Assembly (NCBI RefSeq): GCF_036884275.1
Contig: NZ_CP145607.1
Location: forward strand, 1,289,001-1,353,000
Source of the DNA: Sphingomonas kaistensis
GTDB taxonomy: Bacteria > Pseudomonadota > Alphaproteobacteria > Sphingomonadales > Sphingomonadaceae
Direction: 5' to 3'
DNA length: 64,000 nucleotides
Below the pieces are notes generated by a model. The model was not told the DNA's origin. It was given only the letters and a program-made list of their open reading frames with translations, and did no database searches. Below, piece after piece: positions 16,545-29,128 of this stretch; position 1 is the stretch's first letter; each line of letters opens with the position of its first letter. The position numbers and the translations under genes were made by a program.

Positions 16545-16928
16545 ATGGCGCGCGACGCGCTGATCCGCACCACGGCGATGCCGACCGACACCAACCCCTA
16601 TGGAGGCGTGTTTGGGGGCTGGCTGATGGGGCAGATGGGGCTCGCCTGCGGGAGCTTCGCGTCGCGGCATAGCGCGGGGAAGGCGATCCTGGTCGGGGCG
16701 GAGAAGCTCCGGTTTCCGGGCATGATGGCGGTGGGGGACGAGCTTAGCGTTTATGTCGAGCTGCTAAGGCAAGGGCGCAGCTCGCTGCTGCTGCGCGCCG
16801 AAGGCATCGCGCGGGAGCGGGACGGGGACGCCGAGACGTTGGTGGCGGAGGGCGAGTTCACCTTCGTCGCCCTCGACGAGAACAACAGGCCGCGGCCGAT
16901 CGCGGCGAAGGAAGAAGACCATGGCTGA
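16545..16928 (+). CDS. Acyl-CoA thioesterase, hotdog fold
   Basis: A 127-residue single hotdog-fold protein of the acyl-CoA hydrolase (YciA/BFIT) type. Supporting segments are the N-terminal MPTDTNPYGGVFGGWLMGQMG (residues 10-30, the hotdog helix with its conserved Asn and Gly residues), the central FPGMMAVGDELSVYVEL, and a C-terminal FTFVALDENNRPRPI. The start is ATG 16545, one base after the pdhC stop; a TTG at 16536 would overlap pdhC. Its last eight bases overlap the lpd start. Its placement between E2 and E3 implies cotranscription with the dehydrogenase complex, perhaps to recycle CoA. Exact substrate unknown. Confidence 0.82.
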   Translation: MARDALIRTTAMPTDTNPYGGVFGGWLMGQMGLACGSFASRHSAGKAILVGAEKLRFPGMMAVGDELSVYVELLRQGRSSLLLRAEGIARERDGDAETLVAEGEFTFVALDENNRPRPIAAKEEDHG

Positions 16929-18333
16929 GAATTACGACCTCATCGTGCTGGGCTCAGGGCCCGGCGGCTATGTCGCGGCGATCCGGGCGGCGCAGTTGGG
17001 CTTGAAGACCGCGATCGTCGAGCGCGAGAGCCTGGGCGGTATCTGCCTCAACTGGGGGTGCATCCCGACGAAGGCGCTGCTGCGCTCGGCCGAGATCCTG
17101 CATTATGCGCAGCATGCGGCGGATTATGGCCTGACGCTTGCCGGCAAGATCGAAGCCGATCTCGCGGCGGTGGTGAAGCGCAGCCGCGGTGTCGCCAAGC
17201 AGCTCAATCAGGGCGTCACGCACCTGATGAAGAAGAACAAGATCACCGTGCACATGGGTACCGGCACGATGACCGGCCCGACCAGCATGACGGTGAAGAG
17301 CGACAAGGGCGAGGAGCAGCTCAGCGCCAAGCACGTCATCCTGGCGCTCGGCGCCCGGGCGCGCGACCTGCCGTTCGCCAAAGCCGACGGTCAGCGCATC
17401 TGGACCTATCGCCATGCCATGACCCCGCCCGAGTTGCCGAGCAAGCTGCTGATCATCGGCTCGGGCGCGATCGGAATCGAGTTCGCTAGCTTCTACAACG
17501 ACATGGGCGCCGAGGTGACCGTGGTCGAGATGCTCGACCGGATCGTGCCCGTCGAGGATGCCGAAGTCTCGGCGCTGCTCGAGAAGAGCCTGACCCGGCA
17601 GGGCATGACGATCATGACCGGCGCTGGCGTCGAGTCGATCGCGGCGTCGGCCTCGGGTGTGAAGGCCAGGATCAAGGGCAAGGACGGCAAGGCAAGCGAA
17701 CAGGACTTCAGCCACTGCATCGTCGCGGTCGGGATCGTGCCCAATACCGAGAACGTCGGGATCGACGCCCTGGTCGAGATGGAGCGCGGTTTCATCCAGA
17801 TCGATCCGTACGGGCGGACCAAGACCAAGGGCCTGTGGGCGATCGGCGATTGCACGCCGGGGCCGTGGCTGGCGCACAAGGCGAGCCACGAGGGCGTCAC
17901 CGCCGCCGAAGCGATCGCGCAGGAGCTCGGCAACAAGGAGGTGCATCCGCATGTCCTCGACCGGTCGAACATCCCGGGCTGCACCTATTGCCACCCGCAG
18001 ATCGCCAGCGTCGGCCTGACCGAGGCCAAGGCCAAGGAGCTTGGCCATGAGGTCAAGGTCGGCAAATTCCCCTTCATCGGCAACGGCAAGGCCATCGCGC
18101 TCGGCGAAACCGAGGGGTTCATCAAGACGGTCGTCGACGCGAAGACCGGCGAACTGCTCGGCGCGCACATGATCGGGGCCGAGGTCACCGAGCTGATCCA
18201 GGGCTATACGGTCGGCAAGACCGCCGAGCTGATCGACGAGGATTTCGCGCAGACGGTCTTCCCGCACCCGACCTTGAGCGAGATGATGCACGAAAGCATC
18301 CTCGCCGCGGACGGGCGCGTGCTGCACATGTGA
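16921..18333 (+). CDS. lpd: Dihydrolipoyl dehydrogenase (E3)
   Basis: A 470-residue FAD flavoprotein that reoxidises dihydrolipoamide for the 2-oxoacid dehydrogenase complexes. Visible motifs are FAD-binding GSGPGGYVAA (11-20), the redox disulfide C42-x4-C47 in GGICLNWGCIPTK, the NAD-binding IIGSGAIGIEFAS, GLWAIGDCTPGPWLAHKA, and the catalytic His-Glu segment HPTLSEMMHE near the C-terminus. It overlaps the thioesterase gene by eight bases. Its stop abuts the stop of the convergent flavin monooxygenase gene with no intergenic space. Confidence 0.94.
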   Translation: MAENYDLIVLGSGPGGYVAAIRAAQLGLKTAIVERESLGGICLNWGCIPTKALLRSAEILHYAQHAADYGLTLAGKIEADLAAVVKRSRGVAKQLNQGVTHLMKKNKITVHMGTGTMTGPTSMTVKSDKGEEQLSAKHVILALGARARDLPFAKADGQRIWTYRHAMTPPELPSKLLIIGSGAIGIEFASFYNDMGAEVTVVEMLDRIVPVEDAEVSALLEKSLTRQGMTIMTGAGVESIAASASGVKARIKGKDGKASEQDFSHCIVAVGIVPNTENVGIDALVEMERGFIQIDPYGRTKTKGLWAIGDCTPGPWLAHKASHEGVTAAEAIAQELGNKEVHPHVLDRSNIPGCTYCHPQIASVGLTEAKAKELGHEVKVGKFPFIGNGKAIALGETEGFIKTVVDAKTGELLGAHMIGAEVTELIQGYTVGKTAELIDEDFAQTVFPHPTLSEMMHESILAADGRVLHM

Positions 18334-19332
18334 TCAGGCGGCGAGCGCGGGTTCCTGCATGACGGCCTCGGCCAGCAGCTCGTACGAGCGGCGGCGGGCC
18401 CCGTGATCGTGGATCTGGGCGGTGACGATTAGTTCGTCGGCGCCGGTGCGCTCGAGGAAATCCTGCGCCTGGCGGCGGACTGTGTCCGGGCTGCCGATCG
18501 CGGAGGCTGACAGGAACTGGTCGAGCATCGCTCGCGCCTGAAGCGGCAGCGTATTCATGAAGCCGGCCTGGGGCGGCGGCAGCTTGCCCGGCGTACCGGT
18601 ACGCAGCGCGACGAACGCCTGCTGGATCGAGGTTGCGAGGAGATGTGCTTCCTCTTCGCTGTCGGCGGCGATGACATTGAAGCCGAGCATGACGTACGGC
18701 TCGGCCAGCTGGGCCGAGGGGCGGAAGGTCTCGCGATAGATCTTGATCGCGTCCATCATCTGCCCCGGCGCGAAGTGCGAGGCGAAGGCGTAGGGGAGGC
18801 CGAGCATCGCCGCCAATTGCGCGCCGAAGGTGCTGGAGCCGAGGATCCACAGCGGGATGTCCATGCCCTCGCCCGGCACCGCGCGGACCCGCTGCTCACC
18901 CCCGCGCAGATAGGATTGCAGCTCCAGCACGTCCTGCGGGAACTGGTTGGCGTCGGACTGGAGATTGCGGCGCAGCGCATAAGCGGCGGCCTGGTCGGTG
19001 CCGGGCGCTCGGCCGAGGCCGAGGTCGACCCGGCCGGGATAAAGCGCTTCCAGTGTGCCGAATTGTTCGGCGATGGTCAGTGGCGCGTGGTTGGGCAGCA
19101 TGATCCCGCCCGCGCCGATCCGGATGGTCGAGGTATTGGCGCCGACGAAAGCCAGCGCGACGGCGGTGGCGGCGCTGGCGATGCCGGGCATCGAATGGTG
19201 CTCGGCCATCCAGTAGCGCTTGTAGCCGAGGCGTTCGGCATGGGCGGCAAGGTCGGCGGAATTGCGGAGCGCGTCGCCGGCGTCCGATCCTTGCGGGATC
19301 GGGGCGAGATCGAGGACTGACAGGGTAGGCAT
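18334..19332 (-). CDS. LLM class flavin-dependent oxidoreductase (luciferase-like)
   Basis: A 332-residue bacterial luciferase-like monooxygenase of the MsnO8/YhbW type. It starts [16 protein letters not shown] and carries [48 protein letters not shown] and [15 protein letters not shown], all typical F420/FMN TIM-barrel landmarks. The GRAPGTD segment is characteristic of the FMN-dependent branch. The upstream in-frame extension to 19512 has no family similarity, so ATG 19332 is chosen. The substrate is unknown. It is convergent with lpd and divergent from an amidohydrolase gene 103 bp away. Confidence 0.88.
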   Translation of the reverse strand: MPTLSVLDLAPIPQGSDAGDALRNSADLAAHAERLGYKRYWMAEHHSMPGIASAATAVALAFVGANTSTIRIGAGGIMLPNHAPLTIAEQFGTLEALYPGRVDLGLGRAPGTDQAAAYALRRNLQSDANQFPQDVLELQSYLRGGEQRVRAVPGEGMDIPLWILGSSTFGAQLAAMLGLPYAFASHFAPGQMMDAIKIYRETFRPSAQLAEPYVMLGFNVIAADSEEEAHLLATSIQQAFVALRTGTPGKLPPPQAGFMNTLPLQARAMLDQFLSASAIGSPDTVRRQAQDFLERTGADELIVTAQIHDHGARRRSYELLAEAVMQEPALAA

Positions 19333-19435
19333 GAGGTAAGAGATGGTGTCGCTGGCCGCGCAGGCAATGCTAAGGCCAGTTGCGCAGGGGGCCCCCTTGC
19401 GCTCAAGGTAGGCGCGACACGAGGGGGATTGTTCG

Positions 19436-20731
19436 ATGAAGCGTTTGGCTTTCACCGCCGCGGCCGCGGCCCTGCTGACCAGCCCGGCCGCCGCCGAAAA
19501 GGTGGTGGTCACCGCCGACCGGATGCTCGACGTCCAGACGGGCAGGATGGTCGATTATCCCGCCATCTTCGTCGGCGACGACGGGCGCATCACCGCGGTC
19601 GCCGATGCGCGCACAGTGCGGTGGAGTTCGGACGTTCGCCACATCGCGCTCAGTGGCAAGACGCTGGTGCCGGGGCTGATCGACATGCACGTCCATCTCG
19701 ACAGCCCGGCCGATATCGGCGGTTATCGCGGGCTTGAATATACCGACAGCTTCTTTGGCATGACGGCGGTCAAGAATGCGCGCGACATGCTGGACGCGGG
19801 CTTCACCACGGTGCGCAATGTCGGTTCGTCCCACCGCAACGATATTGGGCTCAAGCAGGCGATCGACGGCGGCTATGCGGTGGGCCCGCGGATCGTGCCG
19901 GCGGGCTACTCTCTGGGGGCAACCGGCGGTCATTGCGATTCGACCTATCTGCCGCCCAGCCTCGAAACCCCGCAGGAAGGCGTGTCGGACGGCCCGCAGG
20001 CATTCCGTTCGAATGTCCGGCGGCAGCGCAAATATGGGGCCGAGGTGATCAAGGTCTGCGCCACGGGCGGCGTCTTCTCGCGCAACACCGAGCCCGGCCA
20101 GCAGCAGATGAGCGAAGAAGAGCTCCGCGCGGTCGCCGAGGAAGCGCATCAATGGGGCCTGCGAGTCGCCGCCCATGCCCACGGTGCCGACGGGATCAAG
20201 GCGGCGGTGCGGGCGGGGATCGATACGATCGAGCATGCCAGCCTGGTCGACGACGAAGGCATCAAGCTGTGCGCCGCGCGGGCCCGGCCGTGCTGGTTTT
20301 CGATGGATATCTACAACACCGACTACACCCAGGCCGAAGGCAAGAAGAACGGCATCCTCGAGGACAATCTGCGCAAGGATCGCGAGATCGGCGAGATCCA
20401 GCGCCAGAATTTCGGCAAGGCCTATCGCGCGGGCGTGAAGATGGTGTTCGGCTCCGACGCCGGGGTGATGCCCCACGGGCTTGGGGCACGGCAGTTCGCG
20501 GTGATGGTCCGCTATGGCATGCCGCCGCTTGAAGCGATTCGCGCCGCGACGCGCAACGCCGCGCAGGCACTTGGCCGTGAGAAAGACGTCGGCGCGATCG
20601 CGGTCGGCCGGTTCGGGGACATGGTGGCGGTGAGCGGCGATCCGCTGGCCGACGTGCGCGTGCTCGAACGGCCCGCGGCGGTCATCAAGGGCGGCCGTGT
20701 GATCGCCGGCGAGATACCGCCCAAAGGCTGA
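19436..20731 (+). CDS. Exported amidohydrolase (Xaa-Pro dipeptidase-like), paralog 1
   Basis: A 431-residue metal-dependent hydrolase of the imidazolonepropionase/prolidase-like amidohydrolase group. It has a Sec signal peptide (1-20, ending PAAAE), then metal motifs [10 protein letters not shown] (HxH), the carboxylated lysine in [12 protein letters not shown], histidines in AAHAHG and [10 protein letters not shown], and the catalytic Asp in [11 protein letters not shown]. The family usually cleaves dipeptides or lactam-type bonds, here in the periplasm. A clear paralog lies at 23188-24471. It probably has its own promoter in the 103-bp divergent gap. Confidence 0.87.
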   Translation: MKRLAFTAAAAALLTSPAAAEKVVVTADRMLDVQTGRMVDYPAIFVGDDGRITAVADARTVRWSSDVRHIALSGKTLVPGLIDMHVHLDSPADIGGYRGLEYTDSFFGMTAVKNARDMLDAGFTTVRNVGSSHRNDIGLKQAIDGGYAVGPRIVPAGYSLGATGGHCDSTYLPPSLETPQEGVSDGPQAFRSNVRRQRKYGAEVIKVCATGGVFSRNTEPGQQQMSEEELRAVAEEAHQWGLRVAAHAHGADGIKAAVRAGIDTIEHASLVDDEGIKLCAARARPCWFSMDIYNTDYTQAEGKKNGILEDNLRKDREIGEIQRQNFGKAYRAGVKMVFGSDAGVMPHGLGARQFAVMVRYGMPPLEAIRAATRNAAQALGREKDVGAIAVGRFGDMVAVSGDPLADVRVLERPAAVIKGGRVIAGEIPPKG

Positions 20732-20792
20732 GCGGAACGAGCCGCCCCCTGCCGGGTTCAAGCCACGACTTCATAGCCGAGGCGCCCGACCC

Positions 20793-21377
20793 ATGAACAA
20801 GCTTTTCCTCACCGTCGCCGCCGTCGGTGCGCTGTCGCTGTCCGCCTGCAAGCAGGACGGCACCAGCGTCAGCAACAACCAGACGCAAGGGATGACCGAC
20901 GAAGCGTCGATCGACAATAGCGCCAACGTCGACGGCAACATGGGGGCGGCGGCGAACGTCTCGGCCGACCAGGCCTTCGTGCAGGCGGCCGCAGCCGCCG
21001 ACATGTACGAGATCGAGAGCAGCCGCCTCGCGCTCGACAAGGCAACGCTGCCGTCGATCAAGACCTATGCCCAGATGATGATCGACGAGCACACCAAGGC
21101 ATCGGCGGAATTGAAGGCGGCGGCGGGTCAGGCGGGCATTCCGGTCTCCGCCACGCTTCCGCCCGAGCTTCAGACCAAGATCGAGGCGCTTCGCTCCAAG
21201 AGCGGCGCCGAGTTCGACCAGCTTTATCTCGGCGATCAGCGTGTCGGTCATCAGGACACGCTGGCCAAGGTGAACGCCTATCTCGCCGCGGCCCCTGCCG
21301 GGCCGCTCAAGGATCATGCCGCCAAGGTAACGGGCGTGGTCCAGAAACATCTCAATTCGTTGGAGAAGATCAAGTGA
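20793..21377 (+). CDS. DUF4142 lipoprotein
   Basis: A 194-residue exported protein. The signal ends in a lipobox LSAC (cysteine at residue 19). After an Asn/Asp-rich linker comes the DUF4142 four-helix region: FVQAAAAADMYEIESSRLAL, IKTYAQMMIDEHTKAS and KVNAYLAAAPAGPLKDHA. The conserved M(I/D)xxH motif is present. Proteins with this ferritin-like bundle are common in sphingomonad envelopes and lack a firm function. It overlaps the cupin gene by four bases, so the two are translationally coupled. Confidence 0.85.
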   Translation: MNKLFLTVAAVGALSLSACKQDGTSVSNNQTQGMTDEASIDNSANVDGNMGAAANVSADQAFVQAAAAADMYEIESSRLALDKATLPSIKTYAQMMIDEHTKASAELKAAAGQAGIPVSATLPPELQTKIEALRSKSGAEFDQLYLGDQRVGHQDTLAKVNAYLAAAPAGPLKDHAAKVTGVVQKHLNSLEKIK

Positions 21378-21781
21378 GCAAGAAGGGTTATTGCGCCGAC
21401 ATCGAAGAAGCGACCATCGCCAACAACGATTTCCGCCGCGTGCTGTATACCGGTGAGCATCTGCAACTGGTGCTGATGAGCCTCGCCCCGGGCGAGGAGA
21501 TCGGTGAGGAGACTCACGAGGACCGCGACCAGTTCTTCCGCTTCGAGGAAGGCGAGGGCGTGGTCGTGATCGACGGCGTGGAGAATAAGGTCGAGGACGA
21601 TTTCGCGGTGATCGTGCCCGCGGGCGCCTGCCACAATGTGAAGAACACCGGCGAGGAGCCGCTGCAATTCTATTCGATCTACGGCCCGCCCGAGCACAAG
21701 GATCAGGTCGTCCACAAGACCAAGGATCAGGCCGAAGCCGATCACGACAACGACGAATGGGACGGCAAGACCACCGAGTGA
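21374..21781 (+). CDS. Cupin domain protein
   Basis: A 135-residue single-domain cupin. The first metal motif is recognisable in GEEIGEETHEDRDQFFRFEEGEG, with His and Glu/Gln ligands, and the second in VPAGACHNVKNTGEEPL, with its His. The C-terminal tail is charged (KTKDQAEADHDNDEW). Cupins of this size are often annotated as mannose-6-phosphate isomerase-like; the actual reaction cannot be told from sequence. Its ATG overlaps the end of the DUF4142 gene, and the product has no signal peptide. Confidence 0.85.
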   Translation: MSKKGYCADIEEATIANNDFRRVLYTGEHLQLVLMSLAPGEEIGEETHEDRDQFFRFEEGEGVVVIDGVENKVEDDFAVIVPAGACHNVKNTGEEPLQFYSIYGPPEHKDQVVHKTKDQAEADHDNDEWDGKTTE

Positions 21782-21894
21782 GGGCCCGGCCTTGACGGCC
21801 TGTTAACCACGAGCGGTCATCTTTGGCCGTCTGGTTGGCGTAGGGCCCGTGAATGCTGATGTACCCTGCTCTGGAAAGGGCAAAGCTTGGTCAG

Positions 21895-23133
21895 ATGAAG
21901 CTGTTGGGGATAGCCGCTCTTGTCGCGGCTGCCCTGACGGCTACCTTTTACCTGGCTTCCTGGCATAGCCTTGGCCGAGGCGGAGAGGGGCGCATCGCGG
22001 AAGCCTTTCGCGCGCAGGCGCTCGGCATGGAGATCGCGGGCGACCGCATTCCCGTGCAGCAGCGGTTCAACGATTGCCTGATCACCATCATGGCTCTCGA
22101 GCAGCGTGAACCACGCGAGAAGCTGTTCGTCAGTCCGGTAAACCCGGCTGACCCGACCCAGGATGTCTGCCGTGACCTGAACGACGGGACGGGCCCTAAC
22201 GCCACCGCTTATTACCACAATTACCTGCACGGGCAGACGGTGCTGTTGCGTTACTTGCTGCCGCATTTCGAGGTCGCCGGCATCAAGGCTTTTACCAAGG
22301 CTCTGCTAACAATCCTCCTGCTGGCAAGCGCGGCGGTTTCGCTGTTGCGCCTGATCGACGGGTCGCGGCGGGAGGAAAGCCTGGTCTTCCTCGTCGCGAC
22401 GCTCGCCTTCGGCCGCTTTTTTGGTCTCGAATGGTTCGGGGAAATGCTTGGCAACGGCCCGTCCGACCTGATCGTGATCGGCTTTCTCGCCATCCTCTCG
22501 GTGCGGGCCGGCGCGATGGGGGCAAGAGAATGGATCGTCGGCGCGGCTATCTTCGGAGCGCTCACGATGATGTTCGAACTGTTGACCGGCGGCTTGCCGC
22601 TGGGCGGTGCGATGGTCCTGGGGCTCGGCTGGTTCGCGCTTCGCAAGGCTGAGCGTTCGCCTCATTTGGTTGCGCTGGGTCTGGTCGCCTTCGGTCTAGG
22701 CGCGGCGATCCCCGCGCTGACGAAGGTCGTGCTGGTGGCAAGCCTGTTCGGCACCGGCGACCTGTTCCAGATGGGAATTGAAGCGCTGAACCGGGTCGGG
22801 AGCGAGCTTCCTCCTGGCTGGACCGAACTGACCGTGACCTCGCAGCTTCTGCTCAACCTGGAATCGCTGACCCCCGGCACGTGGGTCACCGCGGCTGGCA
22901 CACTTTGCCTGGCGCTCGGACTGGGCGCAGTGAGTCTCGCGCGGCATCGTGATCCTGAATGTCTTCTGTTGGCGGCCTCCGCCACGCTGATCTTCCTGTG
23001 GTTCGCCTTGTTCCGCCAGCACACCGCCCTGCATGCGTCCTTCATGGTCCGCATCCTCGTCTGGCCGATTGCCGCCGGCTTCGCCTTGGTTGCGCTTGCC
23101 GCATTGCGGGCTAACAGGGTGCAGCCAGTTTGA
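21895..23133 (+). CDS. Polytopic membrane protein of unknown function
   Basis: A 412-residue integral membrane protein with an N-terminal hydrophobic segment (3-20), a large extracytoplasmic loop up to about residue 125 that holds two cysteines and YYHNYLHGQTVLLRYLLP, and then roughly eight further hydrophobic helices to the C-terminus. The YHNYLHG segment and long loop recall membrane proteins of envelope polysaccharide loci, but I recognise no family. The start is uncertain: ATG 21853 in frame would add 14 residues. The neighbours (cupin upstream, amidohydrolase downstream) do not point to a role. Confidence 0.7.
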   Translation: MKLLGIAALVAAALTATFYLASWHSLGRGGEGRIAEAFRAQALGMEIAGDRIPVQQRFNDCLITIMALEQREPREKLFVSPVNPADPTQDVCRDLNDGTGPNATAYYHNYLHGQTVLLRYLLPHFEVAGIKAFTKALLTILLLASAAVSLLRLIDGSRREESLVFLVATLAFGRFFGLEWFGEMLGNGPSDLIVIGFLAILSVRAGAMGAREWIVGAAIFGALTMMFELLTGGLPLGGAMVLGLGWFALRKAERSPHLVALGLVAFGLGAAIPALTKVVLVASLFGTGDLFQMGIEALNRVGSELPPGWTELTVTSQLLLNLESLTPGTWVTAAGTLCLALGLGAVSLARHRDPECLLLAASATLIFLWFALFRQHTALHASFMVRILVWPIAAGFALVALAALRANRVQPV

Positions 23134-23187
23134 TCGGCCTCCGCAGGTGGGCGGGGCAATCGAAGGGCGGATGGGGGAGAAAAAGGG

Positions 23188-24471
23188 ATGCGCTCAGCGT
23201 GGTTGGCAGCGGCCGGTGGGGCGATCATCCTTGGCAGCGGGGCGACCGCGGCGCCGATTACCATTCATGCCGGACGACTGCTTGCCGTGCCCGGCCAAGC
23301 GGTGCGCGGGGCGTCCACCATCGTCGTCGACAATGGCCGGATCGTCAGCGTCACTGCCGGCTATCAGCCTGCCGCGGGCCAGCTGATCGACCTCAAGGAC
23401 AAGACGGTGTTGCCGGGGCTGATCGACGCGCATGTCCATCTCGATAGTGACCGGGCGGGCAACGAGGGGCTGCTGTCCGAATTCACCGAAAGCGTGCCGC
23501 TTCGCACCTATGAAGCGCAGTGGAACGGGATGAAGACGCTGCGGGCTGGCTTTACCACCGTGCGCAATCTCGGCGACGGGGAAGCGGGGGCGAGCTTGGC
23601 GCTACGCGACGCCATTGCCCGCGGCTGGGTGCAGGGGCCGCGCATCGTCACCGCGGCGCAGAGCATCTCCACCACCGGCGGCCACATGGACGGGCGCAAC
23701 GGCACCAACGACATGGTCGACGCGCACAGCTCGACCCAGCATCTGTGCGACGGCCCGGCCGACTGCCGCCGCGCGATCCGTCTGCAGGTCAGCCGCGGCG
23801 CCGATGTCATCAAGATCGCCACCACCGGCGGGGTCAACAGCGGCACCGGGCTGATGACCCGCATGGAGCAGGACGAAGCGGAAGCGCTGATCCGAACCGC
23901 GCACGCTTATGGCAAAAAGGTCGCCGTCCACTCGCACGGCCGCGACGGAACCAAGCTGGCGCTCCGCAACGGAGCCGATTCGATCGAGCATGGCACCGAC
24001 ATGGACGACGAAACGGTGCGGCTCTTCAAGACCGCCAACGCCTGTTACGTGCCGACCCTGTCGACCGTGAACGGCTATCTCGAGCGGCTGGCCAAGGACC
24101 CCAACGCCTATCCGCCGGCGGTGAAGAAGCAGATCGACTGGCGGATAGGGATCACCGGGCAAAGCCTCGCCAAGGCACATCCGGCAGGCGTGCGAATCTG
24201 CTTCGGCACCGATGCGGGGGTGTCCAAGCATGGCCGCAATGCCGACGAGTTCGAATGGATGGTGAAGTTCGGCATGACCCCGGCGCAGGCGATCAAGGCG
24301 GCGACGGTCAACAATGCCGAACTGCTCGGCCTGTCGAGCGAGATCGGCACGATCGAACCCGGCAAGAGTGCCGACCTGATCGCGGTTGCCGGGGACCCGC
24401 TGGCGGACGTCAAGGTGCTGAAGACGATCGCCTTCGTGATGGCCCGCGGCGAGATGGTCAGCCGGCCCTGA
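23188..24471 (+). CDS. Exported amidohydrolase (Xaa-Pro dipeptidase-like), paralog 2
   Basis: A 427-residue homologue of the gene at 19436-20731. After a Sec signal (1-22) it has [40 protein letters not shown], the carboxylated lysine in VIKIATTGGVNS, AVHSHGRDG, SIEHGTDMDDE and CFGTDAGVSKHGRN. All expected metal ligands are kept, so the product should be active. It is probably periplasmic, acting on dipeptides or related amides. It is separated from the membrane protein gene by 54 bp and from the str operon by a 192-bp promoter region. Confidence 0.87.
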   Translation: MRSAWLAAAGGAIILGSGATAAPITIHAGRLLAVPGQAVRGASTIVVDNGRIVSVTAGYQPAAGQLIDLKDKTVLPGLIDAHVHLDSDRAGNEGLLSEFTESVPLRTYEAQWNGMKTLRAGFTTVRNLGDGEAGASLALRDAIARGWVQGPRIVTAAQSISTTGGHMDGRNGTNDMVDAHSSTQHLCDGPADCRRAIRLQVSRGADVIKIATTGGVNSGTGLMTRMEQDEAEALIRTAHAYGKKVAVHSHGRDGTKLALRNGADSIEHGTDMDDETVRLFKTANACYVPTLSTVNGYLERLAKDPNAYPPAVKKQIDWRIGITGQSLAKAHPAGVRICFGTDAGVSKHGRNADEFEWMVKFGMTPAQAIKAATVNNAELLGLSSEIGTIEPGKSADLIAVAGDPLADVKVLKTIAFVMARGEMVSRP

Positions 24472-24475
24472 ACGG

Positions 24476-24504
24476 TTGACCGGCGGCGGGGGCTTCGCTA
24501 AGGG
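24476..24504 (+). promoter_or_regulatory. Putative promoter of the str operon
   Basis: TTGACC at 24476-24481 is followed by a G-rich spacer of about 16 bp and CTAAGG at 24498-24503. It lies some 160 bp before rpsL, leaving a long untranslated leader that contains a GGCCGG-type dyad near 24575-24600. The -35 is good; the -10 is weak but similar in position and shape to other high-GC alphaproteobacterial promoters. Confidence 0.45.
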
Positions 24505-24663
24505 GCCGCACGTCCGCACGGGTCCTGTATCCCGCGGACAGAGCTGAACATTGCGTTTGTTTGTGCGCAGGATTGGCCGGCGGCCTTCGGGTTGGCCGGT
24601 TTTCCCGCTTGAACAGCCAAAGTAACCGCGGGGTCTTCCCGCTGCAACAAGGTGAAGGGCTTC

Positions 24664-25035
24664 ATGCCAACGATCAACCAGCTGATCCGCAAGGGTCGCG
24701 AGCCGCAGAAGGCCAAGAGCAAGGTCCCTGCGATGGAACAGAACCCGCAAAAGCGCGGCGTCTGCACCCGGGTCTATACGACCACTCCGAAGAAGCCGAA
24801 CTCGGCGTTGCGCAAGGTGGCCAAGGTCCGCCTGACCAACCAGCGCGAAGTCATCAGCTACATTCCGGGCGAAGGCCACAACCTCCAGGAGCACAGCGTT
24901 GTGCTGATCCGTGGCGGCCGTGTGCGCGATCTTCCGGGTGTGCGCTATCACGTGCTTCGCGGCGTGCTCGACACCCAGGGTGTCAAGGACCGCCGTCAGT
25001 CGCGCTCCAAGTACGGCGCCAAGCGCCCGAAGTAA
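24664..25035 (+). CDS. rpsL: 30S ribosomal protein S12
   Basis: A 123-residue S12 of the decoding centre. It starts [12 protein letters not shown] and has the universally conserved [18 protein letters not shown] (the streptomycin-related lysine region) and the [14 protein letters not shown] loop with the second key lysine/arginine cluster. Both typical drug-target lysines appear wild type (PKKPNSA). AAGGTGAAGGGC precedes the ATG. It is the first gene of the str operon rpsL-rpsG-fusA-tuf. Confidence 0.97.
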   Translation: MPTINQLIRKGREPQKAKSKVPAMEQNPQKRGVCTRVYTTTPKKPNSALRKVAKVRLTNQREVISYIPGEGHNLQEHSVVLIRGGRVRDLPGVRYHVLRGVLDTQGVKDRRQSRSKYGAKRPK

Positions 25036-25097
25036 GCTGGTGTGTTGGCCGCGCCGCGTGAGAATCGCAGGCGCGCCGCTCGAAGAAGGAATACGAA

Positions 25098-25568
25098 ATG
25101 TCCCGTCGTCGTCGCCCAGAAAAGCGCGAGATCCTGCCGGACCCGAAGTTCGGTGACATCACCCTGTCGAAGTTCATGAACAACATCATGCTCGACGGTA
25201 AGAAGTCGGTTGCCGAGAGCATCGTGTACGGTGCCCTCGACGTGGTGGAGACCCGCCTGAAGCGTGAGCCGATCGGTGTTTTCCACGATGCGCTGAACAA
25301 CGTGAAGCCCGGCATCGAAGTCCGCAGCCGCCGCGTCGGCGGTGCGACCTATCAGGTCCCGGTCGAAGTGCGCGACGTTCGCGCCCAGGCGCTGGCGATC
25401 CGCTGGCTGATCTCGGCCGCGCGCGCCCGCTCGGAAAAGACCATGGCCGCCCGCCTGTCGGGTGAGCTGATGGACGCCGCCCAGAATCGTGGCAACGCGG
25501 TGAAGAAGCGCGAAGACACCCACCGCATGGCCGAAGCGAATCGCGCCTTCAGCCACTACCGCTGGTAA
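25098..25568 (+). CDS. rpsG: 30S ribosomal protein S7
   Basis: A 156-residue S7, the 3' domain assembly protein of the 30S subunit. It begins [20 protein letters not shown] and ends [15 protein letters not shown], both family hallmarks, with [12 protein letters not shown] in the middle. AGAAGGAA precedes the start. The stop region CGCTGGTAAAA is repeated 16 bp downstream (25576-25586), outside the reading frame. Confidence 0.97.
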   Translation: MSRRRRPEKREILPDPKFGDITLSKFMNNIMLDGKKSVAESIVYGALDVVETRLKREPIGVFHDALNNVKPGIEVRSRRVGGATYQVPVEVRDVRAQALAIRWLISAARARSEKTMAARLSGELMDAAQNRGNAVKKREDTHRMAEANRAFSHYRW

Positions 25569-25600
25569 AAACTGGCGCTGGTAAAACAAGCACCTATATC

Positions 25601-25632
25601 GTGGGGAGCGGGCCACAAGGCCGGCTCCCCAC
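25601..25632 (+). other. Stem-loop between rpsG and fusA
   Basis: GTGGGGAGCGGGCC (25601-25614) pairs with GGCCGGCTCCCCAC (25619-25632) with a single mismatch around loop ACAA. No T tract follows, so it is more likely an mRNA stability or processing element than a terminator. It ends 21 bp before the fusA start. Confidence 0.65.
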
Positions 25633-25653
25633 ATCGCTAAGGAACCCAAGATC

Positions 25654-27747
<2,094 letters not shown>

Positions 27748-27760
27748 CCTGATTTTTGAC

Positions 27761-27800
27761 GCTAAGGGCGCGCTCGCAATCGGGCGAGCGGGCCCTGAGC
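27761..27800 (+). other. Stem-loop between fusA and tuf
   Basis: Nested pairing gives a 15-bp interrupted stem: GCT with AGC at the base, AGGGC (27765-27769) with GCCCT (27792-27796), and CGCTCGC (27771-27777) with GCGAGCG (27784-27790) around loop AATCGG. It is followed by ACCTTATCTT rather than a T run. It may set the ratio of fusA to tuf message. Confidence 0.6.
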
Positions 27801-27825
27801 ACCTTATCTTAAGAAGAGGCGTAAA

Positions 27826-29016
<1,191 letters not shown>

Positions 29017-29055
29017 GCTCTTCGCACCTTGATGGTGCGGGGAACCAAGTGAGAT

Positions 29056-29091
29056 AAGGCCCGGTGTCTCGCAAGAGGCGCCGGGCCTTTC
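29056..29091 (+). terminator. Intrinsic terminator after tuf
   Basis: A 15-bp stem runs from AAGGCCCGGTGTCTC (29056-29070) to GAGGCGCCGGGCCTT (29075-29089), with two non-canonical pairs and a GCAA tetraloop, followed by TT. The loop and inner stem are repeated in the terminator at 29674-29710. Confidence 0.88.
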
Positions 29092-29128
29092 ACGTGGTCA
29101 GAACCAATCATTGAAAAGAGAATCCATC

